Shown here: piece after piece, positions 37,448 through 45,906 of the stretch
Layout of the letters: the number at the start of each line of letters is the position of its first letter
How positions within the stretch are numbered: position 1 is the first letter of the stretch
NCBI RefSeq assembly: GCF_000375425.1
Contig: NZ_AQXG01000005.1
Span: 62,001 to 126,000 of the forward strand
Length of the DNA: 64,000 nucleotides
Direction: 5' to 3'
DNA from: Gracilimonas tropica DSM 19535
GTDB lineage: Bacteria; Bacteroidota; Rhodothermia; Balneolales; Balneolaceae
Translations under genes and position numbers: made by a program
The notes under the pieces: model-generated
Seen by the model: only the letters and a program-made list of their open reading frames with translations
Databases searched by the model: none
Told to the model about the DNA's origin: nothing

Positions 37448-39337
37448 TTAATTTTTCAAATAAACCATAAGTACCGAAAGGTCGCTTGCCGAAACCCCGC
37501 TTATTCTGCTTGCCTGGCCAATTGTTTCCGGCTTAATTTTAGAAAGCTTCTGGGTTCCTTCCGTAGAAAGGCTTTTAATGTTTGAATATTCGATCTGTTC
37601 AGGAATCGGCATATTCTCTTGCTTCTCCATTTCCTTAACCATCTCAAACTCTTTTTCGATGTACCCGGCATACTTGATTTGAATTTCTACCTGCTCAAGA
37701 GCCTTTTTATCTTCAGTGACCTCAATAATTTTTGATGCAAATTCATCATCATGGTCAAGCATATCCTGTAGAGAAACTTCTGGACGAAGAAGGATTTTCT
37801 CTGCTTTCATAGGTTGATTCATCGTAGAACTGTTTTTGCTTTCAAGCATAGGATCCATTTGCTCAGGCCGAACGGTATAGTCTTTAATTAATTCATCAAG
37901 CTGAGCAACCGCTTCCTTTTTCTTCTGCATTTTTTGAAGGCGTTCTTCAGATGCCAATCCGATTTTATGCCCCAATTCAGTTAACCGAAGATCCGCATTA
38001 TCTTGACGGAGCAGAATTCGATGCTCTGCCCTGGAGGTAAACATTCGGTATGGCTCTTCTGTCCCCTTATTAATAAGGTCATCAATGAGTACTCCGATAT
38101 ACGCTTCAGATCTTTGGAGGATTAACGGCTCCTTTTCCTGAACTTTGAGCGCTGAATTAATTCCAGCCATTAAGCCCTGACACGCAGCTTCTTCATATCC
38201 TGTAGTCCCATTAATTTGACCGGCAAAGAAAAGTCCGTCCACAATCTTCGTTTCTAAAGAACGGCGAATTTGATGTGGGGGGAAATAATCATATTCAATG
38301 GCATAGCCCGGCCGAATCATAATAACATTTTCAAAACCGGGAATAGTACGAAGCGCTTTGTATTGAACATCCTCTGGAAGCGATGTTGAAAATCCATTCA
38401 GATACATTTCATAGGTATCCCAACCTTCCGGTTCCAAAAATAATTGATGCCTGTCTTTGTCAGCAAAACGATTGATCTTATCTTCTATACTTGGACAATA
38501 ACGGGGACCAATCGACTTGATTCTACCATTGAACATTGGGCTGCGATCAAACCCGGTTTTGAGGACTTCATGAACTTCATCATTGGTATAGCCTATCCAG
38601 CAAGAAAGTTGTTCATCAATTCCGGGTAATTTCTCTGTTAGGAATGAAAAACCTGAAGGATCTGCATCTCCCAATTGTTGCTCAAGTTTGGAGTAATCAA
38701 CAGTTCTGCCATCTATTCTGGGAGGAGTTCCTGTTTTAAGTCGCCCCACTTCAAAACCTAATTTTTCGAGTGTGGCAGATATTCCAGTCGAAGCCCTTTC
38801 TCCTGACCGGCCTCCTCCATAATGTGTTTCTCCAATGTGAATTAAACCATTCCCAAAGGTACCTGTTGTTAGTACCACAGCTTTAGATTTAAACTTTTGT
38901 CCAGTTTGCGTAATCACTCCCTGAATTTCTTTGCCATCTTCGGAGTACATCAGATCCACTACATTATCTTGTCGGAAATAGAGGTTCTCTTTTTCCTCTA
39001 ATCTCTCTCGCATTTTCTTGGAGTAGAGCATCCGGTCGCTTTGACATCTTGGGCTCCACATAGCCGGTCCTTTACTCAAATTCAACATTCGGAACTGTAC
39101 GCCAGTCTCATCACTTACAATTCCGGAAAGTCCACCAAGAGCATCTATCTCTCTAACCAATTGTCCTTTTGCAACGCCACCCATAGCCGGATTACAAGAC
39201 ATCTTTGCAATGGCCTCCAGGTTCATGGTGATTAAAAGGGTTTTGGCTCCCATTTGTGCAGCAGCTCCGGCCGCTTCACTTCCGGCATGACCTCCACCGA
39301 CCACAATGACATCATAGGTTGGATTTAAATACGACAT
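37448..39337 (-). CDS. mnmG: tRNA uridine-5-carboxymethylaminomethyl enzyme MnmG
   Basis: The 629-residue FAD protein has the Rossmann site YDVIVVGGGHAGSEAAGAAAQMG, the two conserved blocks MSCNPAMGGVAKGQLVREIDALGG and GTPPRIDGRTVDYS, and the C-terminal helical domain (about 550-625) that binds tRNA and MnmE. With MnmE it modifies the wobble uridine of some tRNAs. It is followed by rsmG after 6 bases. The mnmE gene is not in the window. Its association with rsmG is typical of regions near the chromosome origin. Confidence 0.97.
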   Translation of the reverse strand: MSYLNPTYDVIVVGGGHAGSEAAGAAAQMGAKTLLITMNLEAIAKMSCNPAMGGVAKGQLVREIDALGGLSGIVSDETGVQFRMLNLSKGPAMWSPRCQSDRMLYSKKMRERLEEKENLYFRQDNVVDLMYSEDGKEIQGVITQTGQKFKSKAVVLTTGTFGNGLIHIGETHYGGGRSGERASTGISATLEKLGFEVGRLKTGTPPRIDGRTVDYSKLEQQLGDADPSGFSFLTEKLPGIDEQLSCWIGYTNDEVHEVLKTGFDRSPMFNGRIKSIGPRYCPSIEDKINRFADKDRHQLFLEPEGWDTYEMYLNGFSTSLPEDVQYKALRTIPGFENVIMIRPGYAIEYDYFPPHQIRRSLETKIVDGLFFAGQINGTTGYEEAACQGLMAGINSALKVQEKEPLILQRSEAYIGVLIDDLINKGTEEPYRMFTSRAEHRILLRQDNADLRLTELGHKIGLASEERLQKMQKKKEAVAQLDELIKDYTVRPEQMDPMLESKNSSTMNQPMKAEKILLRPEVSLQDMLDHDDEFASKIIEVTEDKKALEQVEIQIKYAGYIEKEFEMVKEMEKQENMPIPEQIEYSNIKSLSTEGTQKLSKIKPETIGQASRISGVSASDLSVLMVYLKN

Positions 39338-39475
39338 TACTCTCTGTTTTTTATTTACTTAATAGTGATAGTAGAATCGAATTCCTTTATAAAGATAAGA
39401 AATTGTTGCCCCTTCAACTACAATCGTGAATTAGCCACGATGTTTTCAATACACTTTGTTGAAATGAGCATAAAC

Positions 39476-39507
39476 AAAAAAAGCTCCCAACAATGTTGGA
39501 AGCTTTT
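39476..39507 (-). terminator. Terminator after tRNA-Asp
   Basis: A 13-position stem (aaaagctcccaac/gttggaagctttt, one mismatch, loop aat) with a T run of seven on the minus strand. It starts 4 bases after the tRNA 3' end. Confidence 0.88.
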
Positions 39508-39511
39508 ATTG

Positions 39512-39585
39512 CGATCCGGAAGGGACTCGAACCCTCGACCTCCTGCGTGACAGGCAGGCGTTCTAACCAACTGAACTACCGGACC
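39512..39585 (-). tRNA. tRNA-Asp (GTC)
   Basis: A 74-base cloverleaf can be drawn. The acceptor strands GGTCCGG and CCGGATC pair (one G-T), the anticodon stem is CCTGC/GCAGG with loop CTGTCAC and anticodon GTC, and the T arm is GAGGGTTCGAGTCCCTT. The discriminator base is G. The CCA end is not encoded. Confidence 0.95.
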
Positions 39586-39650
39586 TTTTTGAGAGCATCA
39601 AATATACAGACCATCATCGGTCGAAGTCAAGCTTTTTCGGAATCTTTTCC

Positions 39651-39686
39651 AAAAAAATGAGGAACACAAAATCAATTGTGCTCCTC
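39651..39686 (-). terminator. Terminator after glutathione peroxidase gene
   Basis: An 11-position stem (gaggaacacaa/ttgtgctcctc, one mismatch, 6-base loop) with seven T after it on the minus strand. It starts 30 bases after the stop of the peroxidase gene. Confidence 0.85.
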
Positions 39687-39715
39687 TTATCGGGATGGTG
39701 ATGGGATAAAAGTTC

Positions 39716-40258
39716 TTACCTTAATTCTTTTTCAATAGCCTTAACAATTTCCTCATTCTGAGGTTCCACATTACTGCGGAATCTTCTGATTAATTTACCT
39801 TCCTTAGAAATCAGAAATTTTTCAAAATTCCATTTGATCTCACCTTCAAAATCGGAATTAGGTTGTGAGGTCAAATATGTGAATAACTCAGCTTGATCAT
39901 CACCTTTCACAGAGACTTTGGAGAACATGGGAAATTCAACCCCATATTCTAAAGTGCAAAACTGTTTAATTTCCTCATTGGTTCCGGGCTCTTGACCTTT
40001 AAAATTGTTAGCGGGAAATCCTAATATCACCAAACCATCATCCTTATATGTTTCGTACAACTCCTGGAGCCCTTCATACTGAGGAGTATACCCACATTTA
40101 GAAGCTACGTTAACAATCAAAATTGCGTTACCTTTATATTGTTCAAGTTGAACGTCTTTACCATCTATATCTTTGACTACGAAATCAAAGACAGATTCGG
40201 CGGATTTTGAGATAGCAAACCCAACTAATGGAATAAGTAAAAGAGATAAAATTTTCAT
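39716..40258 (-). CDS. Glutathione peroxidase family protein, exported
   Basis: A 180-residue thioredoxin-fold peroxidase. The catalytic Cys is C55 in VNVASKCGYTPQYEGL, followed by FPANNFKGQEPGTNEEIKQFC (resolving Cys C101 likely) and the WNFEKFLI signature. It uses Cys, not selenocysteine, so it probably takes electrons from thioredoxin. A hydrophobic N-terminal segment of about 18 residues (MKILSLLLIPLVGFAIS) suggests export to the periplasm. It stands alone with its own terminator. Confidence 0.93.
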   Translation of the reverse strand: MKILSLLLIPLVGFAISKSAESVFDFVVKDIDGKDVQLEQYKGNAILIVNVASKCGYTPQYEGLQELYETYKDDGLVILGFPANNFKGQEPGTNEEIKQFCTLEYGVEFPMFSKVSVKGDDQAELFTYLTSQPNSDFEGEIKWNFEKFLISKEGKLIRRFRSNVEPQNEEIVKAIEKELR

Positions 40259-40320
40259 CGTAATTTTTTTGTTTTGCTTCGTTAGTGTTTAAACTGTTTT
40301 AAACTTTTAAATCATTCCCA

Positions 40321-41046
40321 ATGCAGAAAAGTTATTCAAAATACATTCTTTTTATCTTTCTATTGTTTATTCCTCTTCATTCTTTTGCACAAATGTTTTC
40401 TGTAGATGATGAATATGAAAGACAAACCAATCCATTTGCTCCCTATTTAAGAGTTGGCGTCCAGCCGGTTTCATTCGACTTTACCGGGGATCCATCCGCG
40501 CTGCAGCAAAGCCCTCTTACTTTTTCCGGAACAATTGGGCAACTTGGGTTTGAAACAGGCGGTTTTAATCTTGGGCTCAGCTTTGGAAATGATTTCACAG
40601 GCTTAGAGGATCGAAAACTATTCAGCATTGCTTTAAAATTTTCAAACCCATTTTATATAGTACGTGAACCACGCTTTGGTTTGGGAATACCTCTCCAACT
40701 CGGAACAAAGTTAACCTCTGTACGAAGCGATAATATTAATACCGAATTTGCTCAAACTAATTTACATGCCGGAGCCGGTTTTGCCGGAATTCTTTTTCTT
40801 CCTGATAAACTAAGTCTCACTGCCAGTTTAATCCCCAGTTTTGGTTTTAGCACAACAAGCGGGGGTTTGATTGGCGGAAATGTATTCTCATGGAGAGGAC
40901 AAGCCCGGCTGAACTTTTTTGATGTTATTTTTGGAAGAAATATTAGTTTAGGCTATGATTACATCTTCGACTCTTACGATATTGACGGAGAAGAGTATGA
41001 TTATGACTTAAGCGGACATTCACTAACATTGGGAATATCACTTTGA
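40321..41046 (+). CDS. Outer-membrane-type protein of unknown function
   Basis: The product has 241 residues with a signal peptide (MQKSYSKYILFIFLLFIPLHSFAQ). The mature chain has alternating hydrophobic beta strands and Gly/Phe-rich turns (GFETGGFNLGLSFGNDFTG, LGFGIPLQLGTKL, LTASLIPSFGFSTTSGGLIGG) and ends with SLTLGISL, a typical last strand with an aromatic-poor end. This is probably a small beta-barrel outer-membrane protein. It heads a three-gene run with overlaps: the next frame begins at a TTG that overlaps its stop (TTGA). Confidence 0.75.
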   Translation: MQKSYSKYILFIFLLFIPLHSFAQMFSVDDEYERQTNPFAPYLRVGVQPVSFDFTGDPSALQQSPLTFSGTIGQLGFETGGFNLGLSFGNDFTGLEDRKLFSIALKFSNPFYIVREPRFGLGIPLQLGTKLTSVRSDNINTEFAQTNLHAGAGFAGILFLPDKLSLTASLIPSFGFSTTSGGLIGGNVFSWRGQARLNFFDVIFGRNISLGYDYIFDSYDIDGEEYDYDLSGHSLTLGISL

Positions 41047-41342
41047 AACCTGAAAAATTTCTTCTTGAATTAGAACAGATCTTAGAACAGGCCGGCTATA
41101 CCCTGCGAAAAGAACGCGGTTCATTCAGAGGTGATGAATGTATTATTGAAGGCCAAAAATTAGTGGTTGTAAATAAGAATAAACCTATTGAATCTCAGCT
41201 TGGAACTATGGGAAGGGTTCTTGGGCAGGTTGATCTTACCGGCGTTTACATTAAGCCGGCTGTACGAAAGAAATTAGAAGAACTTTGGGATCAGTTACAG
41301 GTCATGCCTGAAGAATCTTCAGGGGATTTCGAATTAGAATGA
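41043..41342 (+). CDS. Small hypothetical protein with TTG start
   Basis: The product has 99 residues, mainly helical with a beta part: MKPEKFLLELEQILEQAGYT, then GSFRGDECIIEGQKLVVVNK and PAVRKKLEELWDQLQ. No named family recognised. It starts with TTG overlapping the stop of the outer-membrane gene by 4 bases, and its own stop overlaps the ATG of the MBL-fold gene. This packing argues for a real gene, translated by coupling. Confidence 0.75.
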   Translation: MKPEKFLLELEQILEQAGYTLRKERGSFRGDECIIEGQKLVVVNKNKPIESQLGTMGRVLGQVDLTGVYIKPAVRKKLEELWDQLQVMPEESSGDFELE

Positions 41343-42097
41343 AGATCACTTTTTTGGGAACCGGAACCTCTATGGGCGTACCTGTTGCCGGCGGTTTTCG
41401 CCGAGAAAAGACATCGCATGATCCCAGGAATGAAAGAACACGTTGTTCCGTCTGGATCCAATCAAAAGGAGAATCCATCTTGATTGATGCCGGGCCTGAA
41501 TTCCGGCTTCAAAGCATTCAGGCAAAACTTCAGCATCTCGACCATCTGTTGATCACCCACGAACATATGGACCACGTAGCCGGTTTAGATGATCTTCGGG
41601 TATTCTCATATATCAATAAAGCTCCTATACCTGTTTACACATATCGCCGGTGTATTGAATCGATCAAGCGGCGCTTTGATTATATGTTTGGTGATGATAA
41701 ATATCCCGGATCTACTTCTCTTGATCTCATCGAAGTAGACAGCCCGTTTAACCTTGGAGAAATACCGGTAACCCCGCTTCCTGTTGAACATGGAAACCTG
41801 GAAATACTTGGTTTTCGTGTGGGGGACTTTTCGTACCTCACGGATGTGAAAACTATTCCCCAAAAAACAAAAGAGTTGATCAAAGGATCAAAAGTGGTGG
41901 CAATGGGTGCGCTTCGATGGGAGCCTGAACATCCCACGCATCAAACCATACCCGAAGCTGTTGAATTGATCAACGAACTTGAAGTTCCAAAAGCCTACCT
42001 TATCCACATGAATGGTTTTGTGGATCACGAACCCTCCAACCGAAAGCTGCCCGACCATATTAAGCTGGCCTACGATCAGATGGTCATTCATATTTGA
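41339..42097 (+). CDS. MBL-fold metal-dependent hydrolase, PhnP-like
   Basis: A 252-residue metallo-beta-lactamase-fold enzyme. FLGTGTSMGVPV starts the fold, and CSVWIQSKGESILIDAGPEFRLQ and THEHMDHVAGLDDLRVF give the HxHxDH zinc site. VEHGNLEILGFRVGDFSYLTDV supplies further ligands, and the last His is in IHMNGFVDH. It resembles PhnP-type phosphodiesterases (cyclic phosphate hydrolysis) and RNase Z-like proteins. Substrate is not known. It overlaps the preceding gene by 4 bases and ends 3 bases from the convergent guanylyltransferase gene. Confidence 0.88.
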   Translation: MKITFLGTGTSMGVPVAGGFRREKTSHDPRNERTRCSVWIQSKGESILIDAGPEFRLQSIQAKLQHLDHLLITHEHMDHVAGLDDLRVFSYINKAPIPVYTYRRCIESIKRRFDYMFGDDKYPGSTSLDLIEVDSPFNLGEIPVTPLPVEHGNLEILGFRVGDFSYLTDVKTIPQKTKELIKGSKVVAMGALRWEPEHPTHQTIPEAVELINELEVPKAYLIHMNGFVDHEPSNRKLPDHIKLAYDQMVIHI

Positions 42098-42100
42098 GAG

Positions 42101-43195
42101 CTACAAAAATTTGTGCAGTTCTTCGTCAGATTTAAGCTGCTCTACGATATCCTTAACCTTCTGGGCATCATCGAGTTTACAAACCAAAATAGCATCATCG
42201 GTTTCAACAATAGCCAATCCCTCAACCCCAACAAGAGAGATCATTTTTTTACTGCTTGATGAGATCAGGTTGTACCGTGAATCTGCAGCAGTTATATATT
42301 TCGCGCGTTTTACATTTCCCGCGTTGTCCTTTTCACCTAAATCATAAGCTGCAGTCCAGCTGCCAACATCATTCCATCCAAACTCTCCCGGAACTACGAA
42401 CACGTTCTCAGCATCCTCCATGATTCCATAATCAATAGACACAGATTCACAGCTATGATAAAATTGGTCGATCGCATTCGTATGATCTGAAGTATAGAGT
42501 GCCGGACCAGTTTTCTTAACCAATTCATACATCTCCGGTAAAAAACTCTTGAAAGCCTGAAGCACACTTTTTACCGACCAGATAAACATCCCGCTGTTCC
42601 AATAATAATCGCCGGATTCTAAAAATGATTTAGCTGTATTGAGGTCCGGTTTTTCTTTAAAGGCATGAACCGGATGAACAGACATCTTATTAAATGTCTC
42701 CGAAACGTCCCTATTTCCATGAATATATCCATATCCGGTTTCGGGGCGGTTTGGCTTAATGCCCATAGTAACCAGGTAATTACCCGATTCAGCCTTATCA
42801 ATAGCCGCTTTAAGATATTCGTTAAAGGCGTTTGGATCTGTAATATGATGATCGGCCGGCAAAACAACCATTGTTGCATCCGGGTCTTTTCTGAACAACA
42901 TTTCTGCGGCTATAGCCACGCAAGGAGCCGTATTTTTAGCTACCGGTTCGCCCACAATATTCTCATCAGGAACTTTTGGAAGTTGCTCTTTAACCAGATC
43001 AACATAACGGTCGTTGGTGACTACTAAAATTCGTTCTTGTGGAATGATAGGTTCGATGCGTTTTGCTGTGTTCTGGATCATCGTTCCTTCCCCAAAAAGT
43101 GATAGAAATTGCTTGGGGAGTTTTTTTGTGCTGCTTGGCCAAAATCTTGTTCCCGATCCCCCGGCCATGATCACTGCGTATACCATTGTCTTCAA
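42101..43195 (-). CDS. manC: Mannose-1-phosphate guanylyltransferase
   Basis: A 364-residue nucleotidyltransferase with the start motif AVIMAGGSGTRFWPSSTKKLPKQFLSLFG (GxGxRxWP...K), VLPADHHITDP, the FKEKPD motif and FGWNDVGSWTAAY. It makes GDP-mannose from mannose-1-phosphate and GTP for glycans. It lacks the C-terminal mannose-6-phosphate isomerase domain of the longer AlgA-type, so the isomerase is elsewhere. The assignment as manC is by activity class. Confidence 0.93.
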   Translation of the reverse strand: MKTMVYAVIMAGGSGTRFWPSSTKKLPKQFLSLFGEGTMIQNTAKRIEPIIPQERILVVTNDRYVDLVKEQLPKVPDENIVGEPVAKNTAPCVAIAAEMLFRKDPDATMVVLPADHHITDPNAFNEYLKAAIDKAESGNYLVTMGIKPNRPETGYGYIHGNRDVSETFNKMSVHPVHAFKEKPDLNTAKSFLESGDYYWNSGMFIWSVKSVLQAFKSFLPEMYELVKKTGPALYTSDHTNAIDQFYHSCESVSIDYGIMEDAENVFVVPGEFGWNDVGSWTAAYDLGEKDNAGNVKRAKYITAADSRYNLISSSSKKMISLVGVEGLAIVETDDAILVCKLDDAQKVKDIVEQLKSDEELHKFL

Positions 43196-43240
43196 TCTTG
43201 TTATTCATTTAAGTAAAGAAGGAAGGTACAACTAATTTGA

Positions 43241-44323
43241 TCAAACGTGAACAGGTTCTGATTTTCTCAAGCTAATCGTAAATGTGGAGCCTACATTTGG
43301 TTCACTTTCTATCATGAACTTTTCCCCATGGGCTTCCATGATGTGCTTCACAATTGCTAATCCCAAACCTGTTCCTCCCCTTTCACGTGATCTTGATTTA
43401 TCTACCCGGAAAAATCGTTCGGTAACTCTTGGAATGTCTTTCTCGTCAATACCAATGCCGGTATCTTTGACGGATAAGAAAACACGATGCTTCTGTTTGG
43501 GCTTTGTGAATACCGTCACCTCAACTTTACCATTGGGAATATTGTATTTAATCCCATTCTCGATCAAATTGATCAACACTTGTTTTAACTGATTTTTATC
43601 CGCTTTAACGCGTGTATTTCGATCAAACTCGTTGATGATGAGCTCGATATTCTCTTTTTCAGCTTTATAATTCAAACTCTCAATGATGTCATTCAAAACT
43701 TCGTACAAGTAGATGTCATCGATCTCTGATTTGAGTTCTCCTGTTTCCAATTTTGAGATCTCCATCAGGTCTTTGGTAAGGTATATGAGTCGGTTCACAT
43801 TTCTCATGGCCTTTTTAAGAAAATCCCGGTTTACTTCTTCGTCTTCCAAAGCTCCATTTAACAGTGTTTCAATAAAACCCTGAATGGCAAAGATGGGAGT
43901 CTTCAATTCATGAGAAATATCCCCGATGAATTCCTTTCGGTAATTTTCGATCCGGTTCAGGCGCTGGATCTCACGCTCTATGGTTCGGCTCGACTTTATC
44001 CCTTGCTTCATCAGGTAGTCGATCTCATCCCGGCGAGAGGTGTTAACATCTGCGTATTCCATGAACCGTTTGCGAGCCATATTCTTGAATAATCGCTCAA
44101 TGGTTTCTAACCGTTTATAGGTAAGAAAGAAAAGCACCGCATAGACGATCAGGAATAGTGCACCTCCTGAAACCAACGCAAGAAAAGCGGCTTCTTTTGG
44201 AGCAAGATCATACCAAAACCAAACCGCCAAGAACAGAAAAGCTGCTGAAATAGCAGAGATCAAAAACCCGGCTTTTATCCCAAGTTTATAAATTTTAGGT
44301 TTTTCTTTTTTTGATTTACTCAT
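43241..44323 (-). CDS. PhoR-type sensor histidine kinase
   Basis: A 360-residue kinase with two membrane helices (about 20-70), a short HAMP-like linker, a HisKA dimerisation helix with FIGDISHELKTPIFAIQGFIETLLNG, and HATPase_c with NLIENGIKY, VKDTGIGIDEKDIPRVTERFFRVDKSRSRERGGTGLGLAIVKHI. It lacks a large periplasmic sensor, so it may sense through the membrane or a partner. Its gene overlaps the regulator gene by 4 bases. The pair resembles PhoR/PhoB, but no pst or pho gene is nearby, so the signal is uncertain. Confidence 0.93.
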   Translation of the reverse strand: MSKSKKEKPKIYKLGIKAGFLISAISAAFLFLAVWFWYDLAPKEAAFLALVSGGALFLIVYAVLFFLTYKRLETIERLFKNMARKRFMEYADVNTSRRDEIDYLMKQGIKSSRTIEREIQRLNRIENYRKEFIGDISHELKTPIFAIQGFIETLLNGALEDEEVNRDFLKKAMRNVNRLIYLTKDLMEISKLETGELKSEIDDIYLYEVLNDIIESLNYKAEKENIELIINEFDRNTRVKADKNQLKQVLINLIENGIKYNIPNGKVEVTVFTKPKQKHRVFLSVKDTGIGIDEKDIPRVTERFFRVDKSRSRERGGTGLGLAIVKHIMEAHGEKFMIESEPNVGSTFTISLRKSEPVHV

Positions 44324-44997
44324 TCCTTGAATCGGTAGCCTACGCCTTTCACCGTTTCTATATAATGGTCGCCTAATTTTTCCCGAATTTTGCGAACATG
44401 AACATCAACCGTTCGGTCGACCACATAAATGTTATCTCCCCAAACTTTATTCAGCAGCGTTTGCCGGTCCCGAACTTTTCCTTTCCGGCTCGCTAAATAA
44501 TAAAGCAGCTCAAACTCTTTTCGGGGAAGTTGAAATTCTTCATCTCCGCGAATCACGATATATCGGTCCTTGTCGATCACAAGGTCGTGTACTTCCAACC
44601 GGTTCACTTCTTCTGTTGTTTCTTCAAACCTCCTCATCACCGCCTTGATACGAGAAATCAATTTGGTTGTGCTGATCGGCTTGGTGATATAATCATCTCC
44701 GCCAATATCCAGCCCTTCCACCTCAGTCTTTTCATCACTTCGTGCCGTAAGGAAAATGATAGGAATTGCCTTCAGGTCATCATCGGAGCGGATATGCTTA
44801 ACGGCCTCCAGACCATCCATTTTCGGCATCATAATATCCATTAAGATAAGATCCGGATTGTGTTCTTTAGCAATTTTAATGCCTTCTTCGCCATTTTCGG
44901 CCTTCAATACATCAAAGCCCTCTTTTTTAAGATTGTATTCAATTAGATCCAGAAGGTCTTTTTCGTCGTCTACAACGAGGATTGTTTGCTTAGCCAC
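44320..44997 (-). CDS. PhoB/OmpR-family response regulator
   Basis: A 225-residue regulator. The receiver has D10, D11, the phospho-acceptor D54 in LILMDIMMPKMDG, and T-K near IIFLTARS and ITKPIS. The C-terminal winged helix is of OmpR type (LPRKEFELLYYLASRKGKVRDRQTLLNKVWG ... VDVHVRKIREKLG). It should bind direct repeats upstream of target promoters. Its stop overlaps the kinase start by 4 bases (ATGA). Confidence 0.95.
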   Translation of the reverse strand: MAKQTILVVDDEKDLLDLIEYNLKKEGFDVLKAENGEEGIKIAKEHNPDLILMDIMMPKMDGLEAVKHIRSDDDLKAIPIIFLTARSDEKTEVEGLDIGGDDYITKPISTTKLISRIKAVMRRFEETTEEVNRLEVHDLVIDKDRYIVIRGDEEFQLPRKEFELLYYLASRKGKVRDRQTLLNKVWGDNIYVVDRTVDVHVRKIREKLGDHYIETVKGVGYRFKE

Positions 44998-45099
44998 AAC
45001 TTTGAGGTTTTGTGAAGATTTCAGGTGTACAATGGTACTAATGTACTGTATTAATAGAAAATGTACAGCCGTTAAGAAATTGTTACGCCCTGTAGTAGT

Positions 45100-45729
45100 T
45101 TACCCTAACAAATACCCTATTCCCGCAGGTTGATGCAGCAGCCAACCGGTTAAACTATAGCGGGGAACATGAGTTGTTAATACTTCGTGCTCAATCACAT
45201 CGCTTTTGAAGAGGAGCAATCGTTTGGCAATTGGTTCCACCATAATCTCCTTTCCATCTTTATAAATCACCAGCTCTCCGCCATTTCCTTTTTTCCAGCC
45301 TTTATTCAAATAGATAAGCACCGTGATCTGCCGGTTTGTTCGTTCATGAAACTGATCGAGATGGCGATGATAAAATGATCCGGCAGGATATTTGGCGATA
45401 TGAAATTCAGAACCCGATAAACTGAGATAACAAAACCGTTTTAAATTTTGGCTAAGCTCGTCCATCATTCCAAAAAAAGGAGTCAATTCCTGGTCACGAT
45501 CTTCATCAAGCCAATAAATGAAATCCCCGCGAATTTCAGCTCTTACCTGAAAATCTTCCTGAGCTCCAATACCGGCTTTTTTAAGTTTATCCTCCTCTTC
45601 CATGGTATGAAAGAAATCCATGATCTGTGAATACATCTTTTCACTTATAAAATCATCAACGACCACAAAATCGTCTTCAGCGAGTCGATCCATCCACTCA
45701 ATCCATTGTTCATCGGGGTAATTTGGCAT
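45100..45729 (-). CDS. 2OG-Fe(II) oxygenase, prolyl-hydroxylase-like
   Basis: About 209 residues, starting at MPNYPDEQWIEWMDRLAED. A longer frame to 45846 has a hydrophobic, AT-rich extension that does not look coded. The double-stranded beta helix contains FHIAKYPAGSFYHRHLDQFHERTNRQITVLIYLNKGWKKGNGGELVIY, with the HxD iron ligands H and D in HRHLD. The distal H is in VIEHEVLT and the 2-oxoglutarate Arg in RYSLTGWL. This resembles prolyl 4-hydroxylase-type (P4Hc) enzymes. Target unknown. Confidence 0.88.
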   Translation of the reverse strand: MPNYPDEQWIEWMDRLAEDDFVVVDDFISEKMYSQIMDFFHTMEEEDKLKKAGIGAQEDFQVRAEIRGDFIYWLDEDRDQELTPFFGMMDELSQNLKRFCYLSLSGSEFHIAKYPAGSFYHRHLDQFHERTNRQITVLIYLNKGWKKGNGGELVIYKDGKEIMVEPIAKRLLLFKSDVIEHEVLTTHVPRYSLTGWLLHQPAGIGYLLG

Positions 45730-45906
45730 TTTAAATAAGGTAAGCTGTTGGTTTCTCTTGATTAGAATATAAATATACACTCTTTTAAAACTGAAAAGAA
45801 TAGCAGCCCATAGAAATATTTTTGATGGTATTCTGGTTGTTATCAAAAAACAAGATCAACAGCCAATACCTCTTTCTTTTCAGCAGGTTAAGCTCCATAT
45901 TCTCTT

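Noticed and set aside
43381..43390. parS-like core in the PhoR-type kinase gene
   Set aside because: Only the 10-base core TTTCACGTGA matches; the flanks do not.
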